Shown: in pieces, positions 28,186 through 38,054 of the stretch
Layout of the letters: every line of letters starts with the position of its first letter
Numbering within the stretch: the stretch's first letter is position 1
Origin: Enterobacter sp. Cy-643
GTDB lineage: Bacteria; Pseudomonadota; Gammaproteobacteria; Enterobacterales; Enterobacteriaceae
Assembly: GCF_011752815.1 (NCBI RefSeq)
Contig: NZ_VWWV01000001.1
Coordinates: 434,001 to 498,000, forward strand
Length of the DNA stretch: 64,000 nt
Reading direction: 5' to 3'
The notes under the pieces: generated by a model
What the model saw: only the letters and a program-made list of their open reading frames with translations
What the model was told of the DNA's origin: nothing
Database searches by the model: none
Made by a program: the position numbers and the translations under genes

Positions 28186-30471
28186 TTAAATCTTACATGC
28201 GCCGCTTTCGCAGCCATCGTCCTGGATGGAAGGCGCCAGGTCATCCTGAGTGTCTTCCGCGCCGTCACGGGTGTTTTGATAGTACAGGGTCTTCACGCCG
28301 AATTTATAGGCGGTGAGCAGATCCTTCAGCAACTGCTGCATTGGCACTTTGCCTGACGGGAAGCGCGTTGGGTCGTAGTTGGTGTTGGCAGAGATCGACT
28401 GGTCGATAAACTTCTGCATCAGGCCAACCAGCTGCAGATAGCCGTCGTTGCCCGGCATTTCCCACAGCAGCTCGTAGTTGTTTTTCAGCGCTTCATAATC
28501 CGGCACAACCTGACGCAGGATCCCGTCTTTCGACGCTTTAATACTGATGTGGCCGCGCGGCGGCTCAATGCCGTTGGTGGCGTTGGAGATCTGCGAAGAG
28601 GTCTCGGACGGCATCAGGGCAGAAAGCGTGGAGTTACGCAGGCCGTGAGTTTGGATGGACTCACGCAGGCCTTCCCAGTCCAGATGCAGAGGCTCGTTAC
28701 TGATCGCATCCAGGTCTTTCTTATAGGTGTCGATTGGCAGGATGCCTTTCGCGTAGGTGGTTTCGTTGAACCACGGGCAGGCACCTTGCTCTTTCGCCAG
28801 TTCATTTGACGCTTTCAGCAGGTAGTACTGAATGGCTTCGAAAGTCTTGTGCGTCAGGTTGTTTGCGCTGCCGTCGGAGTATCGTACGCCGTGCTTCGCC
28901 AGATAATAGGCAAAGTTAATCACGCCGATACCCAGGGTACGACGGCCCATCGCGCCGCGTTTTGCCGCCAGAATCGGGTAATCCTGGTAGTCGAGCAGGG
29001 CGTCCAGTGCACGCACGGCCAGCACCGCCATCTCTTCCAGATCGTCCAGGCTGTTAATCACGCCAAGGTTGAACGCGGACAGCGTACACAGGGCGATTTC
29101 GCCGTTTTCGTCGTTAACGTCGTCCAGAGGTTTGGTCGGCAGGGCGATTTCCAGGCACAGGTTGGACTGGCGCACCGGAGCGATCGCCGGATCAAACGGG
29201 CTGTGGGTGTTGCAATGGTCAACGTTCTGGATGTAGATACGGCCGGTGGAAGCGCGCTCCTGCATCATCAGGGAGAACAGATCCACCGCTTTGACGCGCT
29301 GTTTGCGGATGCTGTCGTCTTTTTCGTATTTGGTGTACAGGCGCTCAAATTCGTCCTGGTCGGCGAAGAAGGCGTCGTACAGCCCTGGCACGTCAGACGG
29401 GCTGAACAGGGTGATCTCTTCGCCTTTTAGCAGGCGGGTGTACATCAGCTTGTTGATCTGTACGCCGTAGTCCATGTGTCGCACGCGGTTGCCTTCCACG
29501 CCGCGGTTGTTTTTCAGCACCAGCAGGCTTTCTACTTCCAGGTGCCACATCGGGTAGAACAGCGTCGCTGCCCCGCCGCGCACGCCGCCCTGGGAGCAGG
29601 ACTTCACCGCAGTCTGGAAGTGTTTATAGAATGGAATACAGCCCGTGTGGAACGCTTCACCGCCGCGAATCGGGCTGCCCAGCGCACGAATGCGGCCGGC
29701 GTTGATGCCGATACCTGCGCGCTGGGAAACGTATTTCACGATTGCGCTGGAGGTAGCGTTAATGGAATCCAGGCTGTCGCCGCATTCGATCAGTACGCAG
29801 GAGCTGAACTGACGGGTCGGGGTGCGCACGCCGGACATAATTGGCGTAGGCAGGGAAATCTTGAAGGTGGAAACCGCGTCGTAGAAACGTTTCACGTAGC
29901 TGAGGCGAGTTTCACGCGGGTAGCCGGAGAACAGGCAGGCGGCGACCAAAATATAGAGGAACTGCGCGCTTTCGTAGATCTCACCGGAAACGCGGTTCTG
30001 CACGAGGTATTTACCTTCGAGCTGCTTCACCGCCGCGTAAGAGAAGTTCATGTCACGCCAGTGATCGATGAAATCGTTCATCTGCTCGAACTCTTCTTCC
30101 GTGTAGTCTTCCAGCAGGTGACGATCGTATTTGCCCATCTCAACCATTTTCACAACCTGATCGTAAAGCTTCGGCGGCTCGAACTGGCCGTAGGCTTTTT
30201 TACGCAGGTGGAAAATCGCCAGGCGTGCGGCGAGATACTGATAATCCGGGGCGTCACGGGAGATCAGGTCCGCGGCTGCCTTGATGATGGTTTCATGAAT
30301 GTCAGAGGTCTTGATGCCGTCGTAAAACTGGATATGGGAACGCAGTTCAACCTGGGAAACGGAGACGTTGTTCAGACCCTCAGCGGCCCAGTCGAGTACC
30401 CGATGAATTTTATCCAGATTGATGCGCTCTTTGCTGCCATCGCGTTTTGTAACCAGCAGACTCTGATTCAT
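28186..30471 (-). CDS. nrdA: Class Ia ribonucleotide reductase alpha subunit NrdA
   Basis: Catalytic subunit reducing ribonucleoside diphosphates; 761 residues, the E. coli length. The N-terminal ATP-cone (about residues 5-95) is the activity-allosteric site. The active-site cysteine lies in FSSCVLIECGDS (C225), and CTLSAFNLGVI and NLCLEI contain the catalytic cysteine and the Asn/Glu dyad. The C-terminal redox-shuttle pair is in CESGACKI (C754 and C759). The upstream region has a DnaA box and a NrdR-type box. Confidence 0.98.
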   Translation of the reverse strand: MNQSLLVTKRDGSKERINLDKIHRVLDWAAEGLNNVSVSQVELRSHIQFYDGIKTSDIHETIIKAAADLISRDAPDYQYLAARLAIFHLRKKAYGQFEPPKLYDQVVKMVEMGKYDRHLLEDYTEEEFEQMNDFIDHWRDMNFSYAAVKQLEGKYLVQNRVSGEIYESAQFLYILVAACLFSGYPRETRLSYVKRFYDAVSTFKISLPTPIMSGVRTPTRQFSSCVLIECGDSLDSINATSSAIVKYVSQRAGIGINAGRIRALGSPIRGGEAFHTGCIPFYKHFQTAVKSCSQGGVRGGAATLFYPMWHLEVESLLVLKNNRGVEGNRVRHMDYGVQINKLMYTRLLKGEEITLFSPSDVPGLYDAFFADQDEFERLYTKYEKDDSIRKQRVKAVDLFSLMMQERASTGRIYIQNVDHCNTHSPFDPAIAPVRQSNLCLEIALPTKPLDDVNDENGEIALCTLSAFNLGVINSLDDLEEMAVLAVRALDALLDYQDYPILAAKRGAMGRRTLGIGVINFAYYLAKHGVRYSDGSANNLTHKTFEAIQYYLLKASNELAKEQGACPWFNETTYAKGILPIDTYKKDLDAISNEPLHLDWEGLRESIQTHGLRNSTLSALMPSETSSQISNATNGIEPPRGHISIKASKDGILRQVVPDYEALKNNYELLWEMPGNDGYLQLVGLMQKFIDQSISANTNYDPTRFPSGKVPMQQLLKDLLTAYKFGVKTLYYQNTRDGAEDTQDDLAPSIQDDGCESGACKI

Positions 30472-30765
30472 GTGAGTTTTACCTGTCCGTGAGATGAGTT
30501 TTCCCCTGATTTATACACATCCGCCAGCCTGTGACTAACTCTGTGGATAAATACTATATATAGGGGGTGGGTGACAAAATGGTCACTAGATGGTGAGTAT
30601 TCTAGTAAGGAATCCGTTCAGTACAAGTATTGATTTCGACGCTAAAATGAGGTTCGGCGAGGGACTTTTTTCGTAAGTCCACGTCACATAAGGCTTGAGG
30701 GAATTGTCAATGGGATGCAAAAAAAATGAAAATTTTGATCGGGTGCTGATTTCTTAAACTTCACC
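30472..30765 (-). promoter_or_regulatory. nrdA upstream control region (DnaA box, NrdR-type box)
   Basis: A perfect DnaA box (TTATCCACA on the minus strand) is at 30542-30550. Next to it, ctatatatag (30554-30563) matches the core of the NrdR box that represses nrdAB in E. coli when dATP is high. The rest of this gap holds the nrdA promoter, which I cannot place exactly, and no gene. Confidence 0.6.
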
Positions 30766-30797
30766 GATAATTGCGCAACGGTTCTGGCGCAATTATC
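30766..30797 (-). repeat. 11-bp perfect inverted repeat downstream of ubiG
   Basis: Arms gataattgcgc (30766-30776) and gcgcaattatc (30787-30797) are perfectly complementary with a 10-base loop. It lies 30 bases beyond the ubiG stop but is not followed by a T-run on the minus strand, so it may be a Rho-independent-like 3' stabiliser rather than a true terminator. Confidence 0.6.
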
Positions 30798-30826
30798 GAT
30801 AATCAATTCTTATACGATATGCCGAT

Positions 30827-31546
30827 TTACGCTTCAGTATGCAGCATATAATTAACATCTACCCCAGGGCCCAGCTTGAATGCGTTGGTGATTGGGTTGA
30901 AATGTAGTCCGGTCATGTGGCGTTCACGCAGCGGGGTTTCATCCACCCAGCGTAAGAGTTCGGCGGGCTTGATAAACTTTTTAACATCGTGCGTGCCTTT
31001 CGGCACCATGCGCATCACATACTCTGCGCCGACGACGGCCATCAGCCAGGCTTTGCCATTGCGGTTAATGGTAGAGAAGAAGACGTGGCCGCCGGGTTTG
31101 ACTAAACGCGCGCAGGCGTGAACCACAGATTGTGGGTCAGGTACGTGCTCCAGCATTTCCATACAGGTTACGACGTCGTACTGCCCGGCGTGTTTGCTCG
31201 CGTGTTCTTCAACCGTCTCCTGGACATAGTCCACCTTAACGCCGCTTTCCAGTGCGTGAAGGCGAGCCACCTGCAGCGGTTCAAAGCCCATATCCAGGCC
31301 GGTGACGTTGGCACCTTCACGAGCCATGCTTTCCGCCAGAATACCGCCGCCGCAGCCAACGTCGAGCACGGTTTTGCCGAACAGCCCACCGGCGCGCTGG
31401 TTGATATAGCCCAAACGCAGCGGGTTGATGCGGTGCAGCGGCTTAAATTCACCTTCCAGATCCCACCAGCGGGAAGCGACAGCTTCAAATTTGGCGATTT
31501 CCTCGTGGTCGACGTTCTGCATAACCGGTTGGTTTTCAGCATTCAT
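30827..31546 (-). CDS. ubiG: Ubiquinone biosynthesis O-methyltransferase UbiG
   Basis: SAM-dependent enzyme carrying out both O-methylations of ubiquinone synthesis; 239 residues (240 in E. coli). The SAM-binding motif [20 protein letters not shown] is at about residues 61-79. The post-motif [15 protein letters not shown] and the membrane-binding [16 protein letters not shown] segment are also recognisable. Divergent from gyrA with a 160-base shared region. Confidence 0.97.
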   Translation of the reverse strand: MNAENQPVMQNVDHEEIAKFEAVASRWWDLEGEFKPLHRINPLRLGYINQRAGGLFGKTVLDVGCGGGILAESMAREGANVTGLDMGFEPLQVARLHALESGVKVDYVQETVEEHASKHAGQYDVVTCMEMLEHVPDPQSVVHACARLVKPGGHVFFSTINRNGKAWLMAVVGAEYVMRMVPKGTHDVKKFIKPAELLRWVDETPLRERHMTGLHFNPITNAFKLGPGVDVNYMLHTEA

Positions 31547-31652
31547 TACAGCGGTGACTCCTTGCAGATGTTAAGGCTGGCAGTATATCAGGCTAACGGC
31601 GTGAATAAAGCGCCGACAATTGCGTTGAGGTTTCCCCACACAGGGCCGGATG

Positions 31653-31661
31653 TGTTATAAT
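31653..31661 (+). promoter_or_regulatory. gyrA extended -10 promoter element
   Basis: TGTTATAAT (TG at 31653-31654 and TATAAT at 31656-31661) is a perfect extended -10, 45 bases before the gyrA start. The -35 position is not consensus, fitting a supercoiling-sensitive gyrA promoter in which relaxation raises expression (known for E. coli gyrA). Confidence 0.7.
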
Positions 31662-31706
31662 TTGCGACCTTTGAATCCGGGAAAACAGTAGAGGGATAGC
31701 GGTTAC

Positions 31707-34343
31707 ATGAGCGACCTTGCCAGAGAAATTACGCCGGTCAACATTGAGGAAGAGCTAAAGAGCTCGTATCTGGATTATGCGATGTCGGTTATTGTCGGCC
31801 GCGCACTGCCAGATGTCCGCGATGGACTTAAGCCGGTACACCGTCGCGTGCTTTACGCGATGAACGTATTGGGCAATGACTGGAACAAAGCATACAAAAA
31901 ATCCGCCCGTGTTGTTGGTGACGTTATCGGTAAATATCACCCTCATGGTGATACCGCGGTTTATGACACCATCGTCCGTATGGCACAGCCATTTTCCCTG
32001 CGTTACATGCTGGTCGACGGCCAGGGTAACTTCGGTTCCGTAGACGGCGACTCCGCCGCGGCGATGCGTTATACGGAAATCCGTATGTCGAAAATCGCCC
32101 ACGAGCTGATGGCCGACCTGGAAAAAGAGACGGTTGATTTCGTCGATAACTACGACGGCACCGAAAAAATTCCAGATGTCATGCCAACCAAAATCCCTAA
32201 CCTGCTGGTAAACGGTTCATCCGGTATCGCAGTCGGGATGGCGACGAACATTCCGCCGCACAACATTACTGAAGTGATTAACGGCTGCCTCGCCTATATT
32301 GAAGACGAGAACATCAGCGTTGAAGGGCTGATGGAGCACATCCCAGGCCCGGATTTCCCGACCGCCGCTATCATTAACGGCCGCCGCGGTATTGAAGAAG
32401 CGTATCGTACCGGCCGCGGTAAAATTTATATTCGCGCCCGTGCTGAAGTAGAAGCGGACGCGAAGACCGGCCGTGAGACCATCATCGTTCACGAAATTCC
32501 GTATCAGGTGAACAAAGCTCGCCTGATCGAGAAAATCGCCGAGCTGGTGAAAGACAAACGCGTGGAAGGCATCAGCGCCCTGCGCGATGAGTCTGATAAA
32601 GACGGTATGCGCATTGTTATTGAGATTAAACGCGACGCCGTGGGCGAAGTGGTGCTCAATAATCTGTATTCCCAGACGCAGCTGCAGGTTTCCTTCGGTA
32701 TTAACATGGTGGCATTGCACCATGGTCAGCCGAAGATCATGACCCTGAAAGAGATCCTGTCTGCGTTCGTGCGCCACCGCCGCGAAGTGGTGACCCGTCG
32801 TACCATCTTCGAATTGCGCAAAGCCCGCGATCGTGCCCACATCCTTGAAGGTCTGGCGATCGCCCTGGCGAACATCGACCCGATCATTGAACTTATCCGT
32901 AACTCGCCAAATGCTGCCGAAGCGAAAGCGAGCCTGGTGGCCCGTTCTTGGGACTTGGGCAACGTTTCTGCCATGCTTGAGCGCGCGGGCGACGATGCCG
33001 CGCGTCCTGAGTGGCTGGAGCCAGAGTTTGGCATCCGCGACGGTAAATATTTCCTCACCGAGCAGCAGGCTCAGGCGATTCTGGATCTGCGTCTGCAGAA
33101 ACTGACCGGCCTTGAGCACGAAAAACTGCTCGACGAGTATAAAGAGCTGCTGGAGCAGATCGCTGAATTACTGCACATCCTGGGCAGCGCAGAGCGCCTG
33201 ATGGAAGTGATTCGCGAAGAGCTGGAAGCGATGCGCGACCAGTTCGGCGATAATCGTCGCACCGAGATCACCGCCAATACCGCCGATATCAATATTGAAG
33301 ATCTGATCAACCAGGAAGATGTGGTGGTCACCCTGTCTCACCAGGGCTATGTGAAGTATCAGCCGCTGACCGATTATGAAGCGCAGCGCCGCGGCGGCAA
33401 AGGCAAGTCGGCCGCCCGTATTAAGGAAGAAGACTTTATTGACCGCCTGCTGGTGGCCAACACCCACGATACGATCCTGCTGTTCTCCAGCCGTGGTCGC
33501 CTGTACTGGATGAAGGTTTATCAGCTGCCGGAAGCGAGCCGTGGCGCGCGTGGCCGTCCAATTGTGAACCTGCTGCCGCTGGAGCAGGACGAGCGTATTA
33601 CCGCGATTCTGCCGGTGCGCGAGTACGCAGAAGGGATCAACGTGTTCATGGCGACCGCAAGCGGTACCGTGAAGAAAACTGCGCTGACCGACTTCAGCCG
33701 TCCGCGTTCAGCGGGCATCATCGCCGTTAACCTTAACGAGGGTGACGAGCTGATTGGCGTTGATTTAACCAACGGTAGCGACGAAGCCATGCTGTTCTCG
33801 GCTGCAGGTAAAGTGGTGCGCTTCAAAGAAGACGCCGTTCGTACCATGGGCCGTACCGCAACGGGCGTTCGCGGGATCAAGCTTGCCGGTGACGACAAAG
33901 TGGTGTCTCTGATCATTCCTCGCGGCGACGGTGCGATTCTGACCGTCACCCAGAATGGTTACGGGAAACGCACCGCGGCGGCCGAGTATCCAACCAAGTC
34001 TCGTGCAACGCAGGGCGTTATCTCCATCAAAGTCACCGAACGTAACGGCAGCGTCGTTGGGGCGGTGCAGGTGGAAGATACCGATCAGATCATGATGATC
34101 ACCGATGCCGGTACGCTGGTGCGTACCCGTGTGTCTGAAGTCAGCGTGGTCGGGCGTAACACCCAGGGCGTTATTCTCATCCGTACTGCGGAAGACGAAA
34201 GCGTTGTGGGCCTGCAGCGCGTCGCCGAACCTGTGGATGACGAAGAGCTGGATAGCATCGACGGTAGCGTAGCGGAAGGGGACGATGATATCGCGCCTGA
34301 AGCGGATACCGATGATGATGTTGCCGACGAAGCGGACGAATAA
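31707..34343 (+). CDS. gyrA: DNA gyrase subunit A
   Basis: DNA-cleaving subunit of gyrase; 878 residues (875 in E. coli). The active-site tyrosine Tyr122 lies in [11 protein letters not shown]. The quinolone-determining region reads [13 protein letters not shown], so residue 83 is Thr and residue 87 Asp; E. coli has Ser83. The GyrA box (QRRGGKG) needed for DNA wrapping is present near residue 560, and the C-terminal beta-pinwheel ends in an acidic tail. A terminator follows at 34364. Confidence 0.98.
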   Translation: MSDLAREITPVNIEEELKSSYLDYAMSVIVGRALPDVRDGLKPVHRRVLYAMNVLGNDWNKAYKKSARVVGDVIGKYHPHGDTAVYDTIVRMAQPFSLRYMLVDGQGNFGSVDGDSAAAMRYTEIRMSKIAHELMADLEKETVDFVDNYDGTEKIPDVMPTKIPNLLVNGSSGIAVGMATNIPPHNITEVINGCLAYIEDENISVEGLMEHIPGPDFPTAAIINGRRGIEEAYRTGRGKIYIRARAEVEADAKTGRETIIVHEIPYQVNKARLIEKIAELVKDKRVEGISALRDESDKDGMRIVIEIKRDAVGEVVLNNLYSQTQLQVSFGINMVALHHGQPKIMTLKEILSAFVRHRREVVTRRTIFELRKARDRAHILEGLAIALANIDPIIELIRNSPNAAEAKASLVARSWDLGNVSAMLERAGDDAARPEWLEPEFGIRDGKYFLTEQQAQAILDLRLQKLTGLEHEKLLDEYKELLEQIAELLHILGSAERLMEVIREELEAMRDQFGDNRRTEITANTADINIEDLINQEDVVVTLSHQGYVKYQPLTDYEAQRRGGKGKSAARIKEEDFIDRLLVANTHDTILLFSSRGRLYWMKVYQLPEASRGARGRPIVNLLPLEQDERITAILPVREYAEGINVFMATASGTVKKTALTDFSRPRSAGIIAVNLNEGDELIGVDLTNGSDEAMLFSAAGKVVRFKEDAVRTMGRTATGVRGIKLAGDDKVVSLIIPRGDGAILTVTQNGYGKRTAAAEYPTKSRATQGVISIKVTERNGSVVGAVQVEDTDQIMMITDAGTLVRTRVSEVSVVGRNTQGVILIRTAEDESVVGLQRVAEPVDDEELDSIDGSVAEGDDDIAPEADTDDDVADEADE

Positions 34344-34363
34344 TCCGGAATAGTCGTAAATAA

Positions 34364-34388
34364 AGGGTCGCTTTGGCGGCCCTTTTTG
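34364..34388 (+). terminator. Rho-independent terminator after gyrA
   Basis: Stem agggtcgc (34364-34371) pairs with gcggccct (34376-34383), with one G-T pair, around tttg, followed by Ts. Confidence 0.85.
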
Positions 34389-34467
34389 TTTGCCGTTGCG
34401 GGACAAAGGTTTTGCGGCTACCTTAAGCGCATCTCCGTTCACTCGCTCGTGTACTTTCAGGCCCAAT

Positions 34468-37323
34468 TTGAAATACTTCGTCTCTTTTCGCAGCACCCTT
34501 AAAATTTCGCGCTACCTGTTCAGGGCGCTGGCGCTTCTGCTCTGGCTGCTTATCGCGCTGTTTTCCGTGTTTTACATCGTCAACGCGCTGCATGATAAAG
34601 AGTCGGAGATTCGTCAGGAGTTTAACATCAGCTTTGACCAGGCCCAGCGCTACATCCAGCGCACTTCGGACGTGGTGAAAGAGCTGAAGTATATTGCTGA
34701 AAATCGCCTCACGGCGCCCAATGGCGTGCTTCCTCCGCTCGATCAAAGCGCGGATAAAACCGAGGCGCCGACGTTTATGCCGCTCTTCCCGGACTCTGAC
34801 TGTTCGGCAGTGAGCGTGACCTGGCGAAGCTCGCTGCAGTCTCTCTCCTGGTTCCTGCGCTACTGGCGCGATAACTTCTCCGCTGCGTACGATCTTAACC
34901 GGGTGTTCCTGATTGGCGGCGATAATCTTTGCATGGCAGATTTTGGGCTGCGTGATATGCCGCTGGAGCGGGAAAACGCGCTGAAAACGTTGCATGAACG
35001 TATCATGAAGTATCGCACTGCTCCGCAGGATGAAAGGGCTAACAGCATTTACTGGATTGGGCAGGGGCCGCGCCCAGGCATTGGCTATTTCTACACGCTG
35101 ACGCCGGTTTACCTGGCCAACCGCCTCCAGGCCCTGCTGGGGATTGAGCAAACGGTGCGCATGGAGAACTTCCTGACGCCGGGCACGCTGCCTATTGGCG
35201 TCACTATTCTGGATGAAAACGGGCACCCGCTGATATCGCTGACCGGCCCGGAATCGCGCATTGAACCGGAAAGTCGCTGGATTCAGGATCGCTCCTGGTT
35301 CGGCTATACCTCTGGCTTTAAGGCGCTGGTACTAAAGAAAAACCTGCCGCCGTCCTCGCTGAGCGTGATTTACTCTGTGCCTGTCGATCTGGTGCTGGAA
35401 AGCATCAGAATGCTTATCCTCAATGCGGTTTTACTCAACGTCCTGGTGGCCATTGTGCTGTTTACCCTGGCGCGAATGTATGAGCGCCGGATCTTTATTC
35501 CGGCCGAAAGCGATGCCCAGCGGCTGGAGGAGCACGAGCAGTTCAACCGGAAGATCGTCGCGTCTGCGCCCGTGGGTATCTGTATTTTGCGTACCCAGGA
35601 CGGCACAAATATTCTGAGTAACGAGCTGGCACACAATTACCTCAATATGCTGACGCACGAAGACAGGCAGCGGCTGACGCAGATTATCTGCGGCCAGCAG
35701 GTCAATTTTGTCGATGTGATGACCAGCAACCACACCAATCTGCAGATCAGCTTTGTGCATTCGCGCTATCGCAATGAGAACGTGGCAATTTGCGTGCTGG
35801 TTGACGTTAGCGCCCGCGTGAAGATGGAGGAGTCCCTGCAGGAGATGGCTCAGGCCTCGGAGCAGGCAAGCCAGTCTAAATCGATGTTCCTCGCCACCGT
35901 CAGCCACGAACTGCGTACGCCGCTGTACGGCATTATCGGTAACCTCGATCTCCTGCAGACTAAAGAGCTGCCGAAGGGCGTGGACAGACTGGTCACGGCG
36001 ATGAACAACTCATCTAGCCTACTGCTGAAAATCATCAGCGACATCCTCGACTTCTCGAAAATTGAATCAGAGCAGTTGAAGATTGAGCCGCGTGAGTTTT
36101 CTCCCCGCGAGGTGATGAGCCACATTACCGCCAACTACCTGCCGCTGGTGGTTCGCAAGCAATTGGGGCTGTACTGCTTTATCGACGATGATGTGCCGTT
36201 AACGCTGCAGGGCGATCCCATGCGGCTGCAGCAGGTTATCTCCAACTTGCTGAGTAATGCGATTAAGTTCACCGATATTGGCTGTATTATCCTGCATGTT
36301 TCGATCAACGGTGATTACCTGAGCTTCCGGGTGCGCGACACCGGGGTAGGGATCCCGGCCAAAGAAGTGACCCGGCTTTTTGACCCGTTCTTCCAGGTCG
36401 GAACCGGCGTGCAGCGTAATTTCCAGGGAACCGGGCTGGGGCTGGCGATTTGTGAAAAGCTTATCAGCATGATGGACGGCGATATCTCGGTGGATACCGA
36501 GTCGGGAATGGGCAGTCAGTTTACGGTGCGTATTCCGCTGTATAAAGCGCAGTTTGCGCCGAAGAATAATGTTGAAGGGCTGGCGGAAAAGCGCTGCTGG
36601 CTGGCTATTCGCAATGATTATCTCAGCAGTTACCTGGAATCTTTGCTGATCAAAAACGGACTACAGGCGCAATCCTGGTCGGGTGAAACGCCGGGCAGCG
36701 ACGATATCCTGATTACCGATGATAATCTGGCGGCGCCGTGGGGCGGCAGGGCGGCGATCGTCTTCTGCCGCCGCCATATCGGTATTCCCGTTGAATTTGA
36801 ACCCGGCTGTTGGGTACACAGCGTCGCAGCGCCACACGAGCTGCTGCCGCTGCTGGGACGGATATACAGCATCACCGTTGATGTGCCTGGCAGTAACCCG
36901 GGGCTGACCGCAGCCAGCGAGATAAGCGAGCGCAACGATGACATGATGATTCTGGTGGTGGATGACCATCCGATCAACCGTCGCCTGTTGGCGGATCAGC
37001 TCGGTTCGCTCGGCTATCAGTGCAAAACGGCGAATGACGGGATCGATGCGCTGAACGTGCTCAGCAAAAATCATATTGATATCGTACTCAGCGACGTCAA
37101 CATGCCGAATATGGACGGCTATCGCCTGACGCAGCGCATTCGCCAGCTGGGGCTGACGCTGCCGGTCATCGGCGTGACGGCAAACGCACTGGCGGAAGAG
37201 AAGCAGCGCTGTCTGGAATCCGGTATGGACAGCTGCCTGTCTAAGCCGGTCACGCTGGATGTGATTAAGCAGACGCTGGCGGTTTATGCTGCCCGGGTGC
37301 GAAGTACGCGCGATGCCTCGTAA
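34468..37323 (+). CDS. rcsC: Rcs phosphorelay hybrid sensor kinase RcsC
   Basis: Inner-membrane sensor kinase of the envelope-stress phosphorelay, passing phosphate via RcsD to RcsB. From the TTG at 34468 it has 951 residues (949 in E. coli) and begins LKYFVSFRSTLK like the family; the upstream ATG at 34390 would add 26 residues lying in the gyrA terminator region. TM1 is at about residues 20-42, a periplasmic domain follows, TM2 is near residue 315, then a PAS-like ABL region. The kinase H-box ATVSHELRTPLYG and ATPase boxes NLLSNAIKF and GTGLGLAI precede a C-terminal receiver with LSDVNMPNMDGY. Confidence 0.96.
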   Translation: MKYFVSFRSTLKISRYLFRALALLLWLLIALFSVFYIVNALHDKESEIRQEFNISFDQAQRYIQRTSDVVKELKYIAENRLTAPNGVLPPLDQSADKTEAPTFMPLFPDSDCSAVSVTWRSSLQSLSWFLRYWRDNFSAAYDLNRVFLIGGDNLCMADFGLRDMPLERENALKTLHERIMKYRTAPQDERANSIYWIGQGPRPGIGYFYTLTPVYLANRLQALLGIEQTVRMENFLTPGTLPIGVTILDENGHPLISLTGPESRIEPESRWIQDRSWFGYTSGFKALVLKKNLPPSSLSVIYSVPVDLVLESIRMLILNAVLLNVLVAIVLFTLARMYERRIFIPAESDAQRLEEHEQFNRKIVASAPVGICILRTQDGTNILSNELAHNYLNMLTHEDRQRLTQIICGQQVNFVDVMTSNHTNLQISFVHSRYRNENVAICVLVDVSARVKMEESLQEMAQASEQASQSKSMFLATVSHELRTPLYGIIGNLDLLQTKELPKGVDRLVTAMNNSSSLLLKIISDILDFSKIESEQLKIEPREFSPREVMSHITANYLPLVVRKQLGLYCFIDDDVPLTLQGDPMRLQQVISNLLSNAIKFTDIGCIILHVSINGDYLSFRVRDTGVGIPAKEVTRLFDPFFQVGTGVQRNFQGTGLGLAICEKLISMMDGDISVDTESGMGSQFTVRIPLYKAQFAPKNNVEGLAEKRCWLAIRNDYLSSYLESLLIKNGLQAQSWSGETPGSDDILITDDNLAAPWGGRAAIVFCRRHIGIPVEFEPGCWVHSVAAPHELLPLLGRIYSITVDVPGSNPGLTAASEISERNDDMMILVVDDHPINRRLLADQLGSLGYQCKTANDGIDALNVLSKNHIDIVLSDVNMPNMDGYRLTQRIRQLGLTLPVIGVTANALAEEKQRCLESGMDSCLSKPVTLDVIKQTLAVYAARVRSTRDAS

Positions 37324-37335
37324 ACTAAGCGCATA

Positions 37336-37369
37336 AAAAAGCCCCGCATGAAAATGCGGGGCTTTTTCT
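37336..37369. terminator. Bidirectional terminator between rcsC and rcsB
   Basis: Stem gccccgcat (37341-37349) pairs with atgcggggc (37354-37362) around a GAAA tetraloop, with six As before and five Ts after; it serves both convergent genes. Confidence 0.93.
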
Positions 37370-37387
37370 TGGTGGCCGTGGCGGAGA

Positions 37388-38038
37388 TTATTCTTTGTCC
37401 GCCGGCGTCAGGCTCACTGAGGAAAGGTAATTCAGCAGGGCAATGTCGTTCTCCACGCCCAGCTTCATCATCGCTGATTTCTTTTGGCTACTGATGGTTT
37501 TGATGCTGCGGTTCAGCTTACGGGCTATCTCAGTCACCAGGAAGCCTTCGGCGAACAGGCGGAGGACTTCGCTTTCCTTCGGCGACAGGCGCTTATCGCC
37601 ATAGCCACCTGCGCTGATTTTTTCCAGCAGGCGAGAAACGCTCTCAGGGGTGAATTTCTTGCCTTTCTGCAACGCGGCAAGCGCTTTAGGCAGATCGGTT
37701 GGGGCACCCTGTTTTAACACAATCCCTTCAATGTCCAGATCCAACACGGCGCTAAGAATAGCCGGGTTGTTGTTCATGGTCAGCACGATGATCGACAGGT
37801 TAGGGAAGTGACGCTTAATGTATTTAATCAGCGTGATGCCGTCCCCGTATTTGTCGCCGGGCATGGACAGATCGGTGATCAGAACATTGGCATCAAGCTT
37901 TGGTAAGTTATTGATAAGTGCCGTGGAGTCTTCGAATTCACCGACAACATTCACCCATTCGATCTGCTCAAGAGATTTGCGAATGCCGAACAGAACAATT
38001 GGATGGTCGTCAGCAATAATTACGTTCATGTTGTTCAT
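37388..38038 (-). CDS. rcsB: Rcs phosphorelay response regulator RcsB
   Basis: NarL/FixJ-type DNA-binding response regulator; 216 residues from the ATG at 38038, the E. coli length. The phospho-acceptor Asp56 is in LITDLSMPGDKYGDG. The LuxR-type helix-turn-helix spans about residues 145-205 (LSPKESEVLRLFAEGFLVTEI). It controls capsule, flagella, rprA and other targets alone or with RcsA/GadE. Frame open upstream to 38149, but MNNMNVIIADDHP is the family start. It lies 16 bases downstream of rcsD. Confidence 0.98.
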   Translation of the reverse strand: MNNMNVIIADDHPIVLFGIRKSLEQIEWVNVVGEFEDSTALINNLPKLDANVLITDLSMPGDKYGDGITLIKYIKRHFPNLSIIVLTMNNNPAILSAVLDLDIEGIVLKQGAPTDLPKALAALQKGKKFTPESVSRLLEKISAGGYGDKRLSPKESEVLRLFAEGFLVTEIARKLNRSIKTISSQKKSAMMKLGVENDIALLNYLSSVSLTPADKE

Positions 38039-38054
38039 GTAATAGGCTACCTTG

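Noticed and set aside
29476..30492. 338-codon open frame opposite nrdA
   Set aside because: Antisense shadow of nrdA; no family resemblance and no ribosome site.
32217..33119. 300-codon minus-strand frame inside gyrA
   Set aside because: Antisense shadow of gyrA.
34390..34467. Upstream ATG start for rcsC
   Set aside because: It lies in and just past the gyrA terminator, and similarity to RcsC begins at the TTG at 34468.
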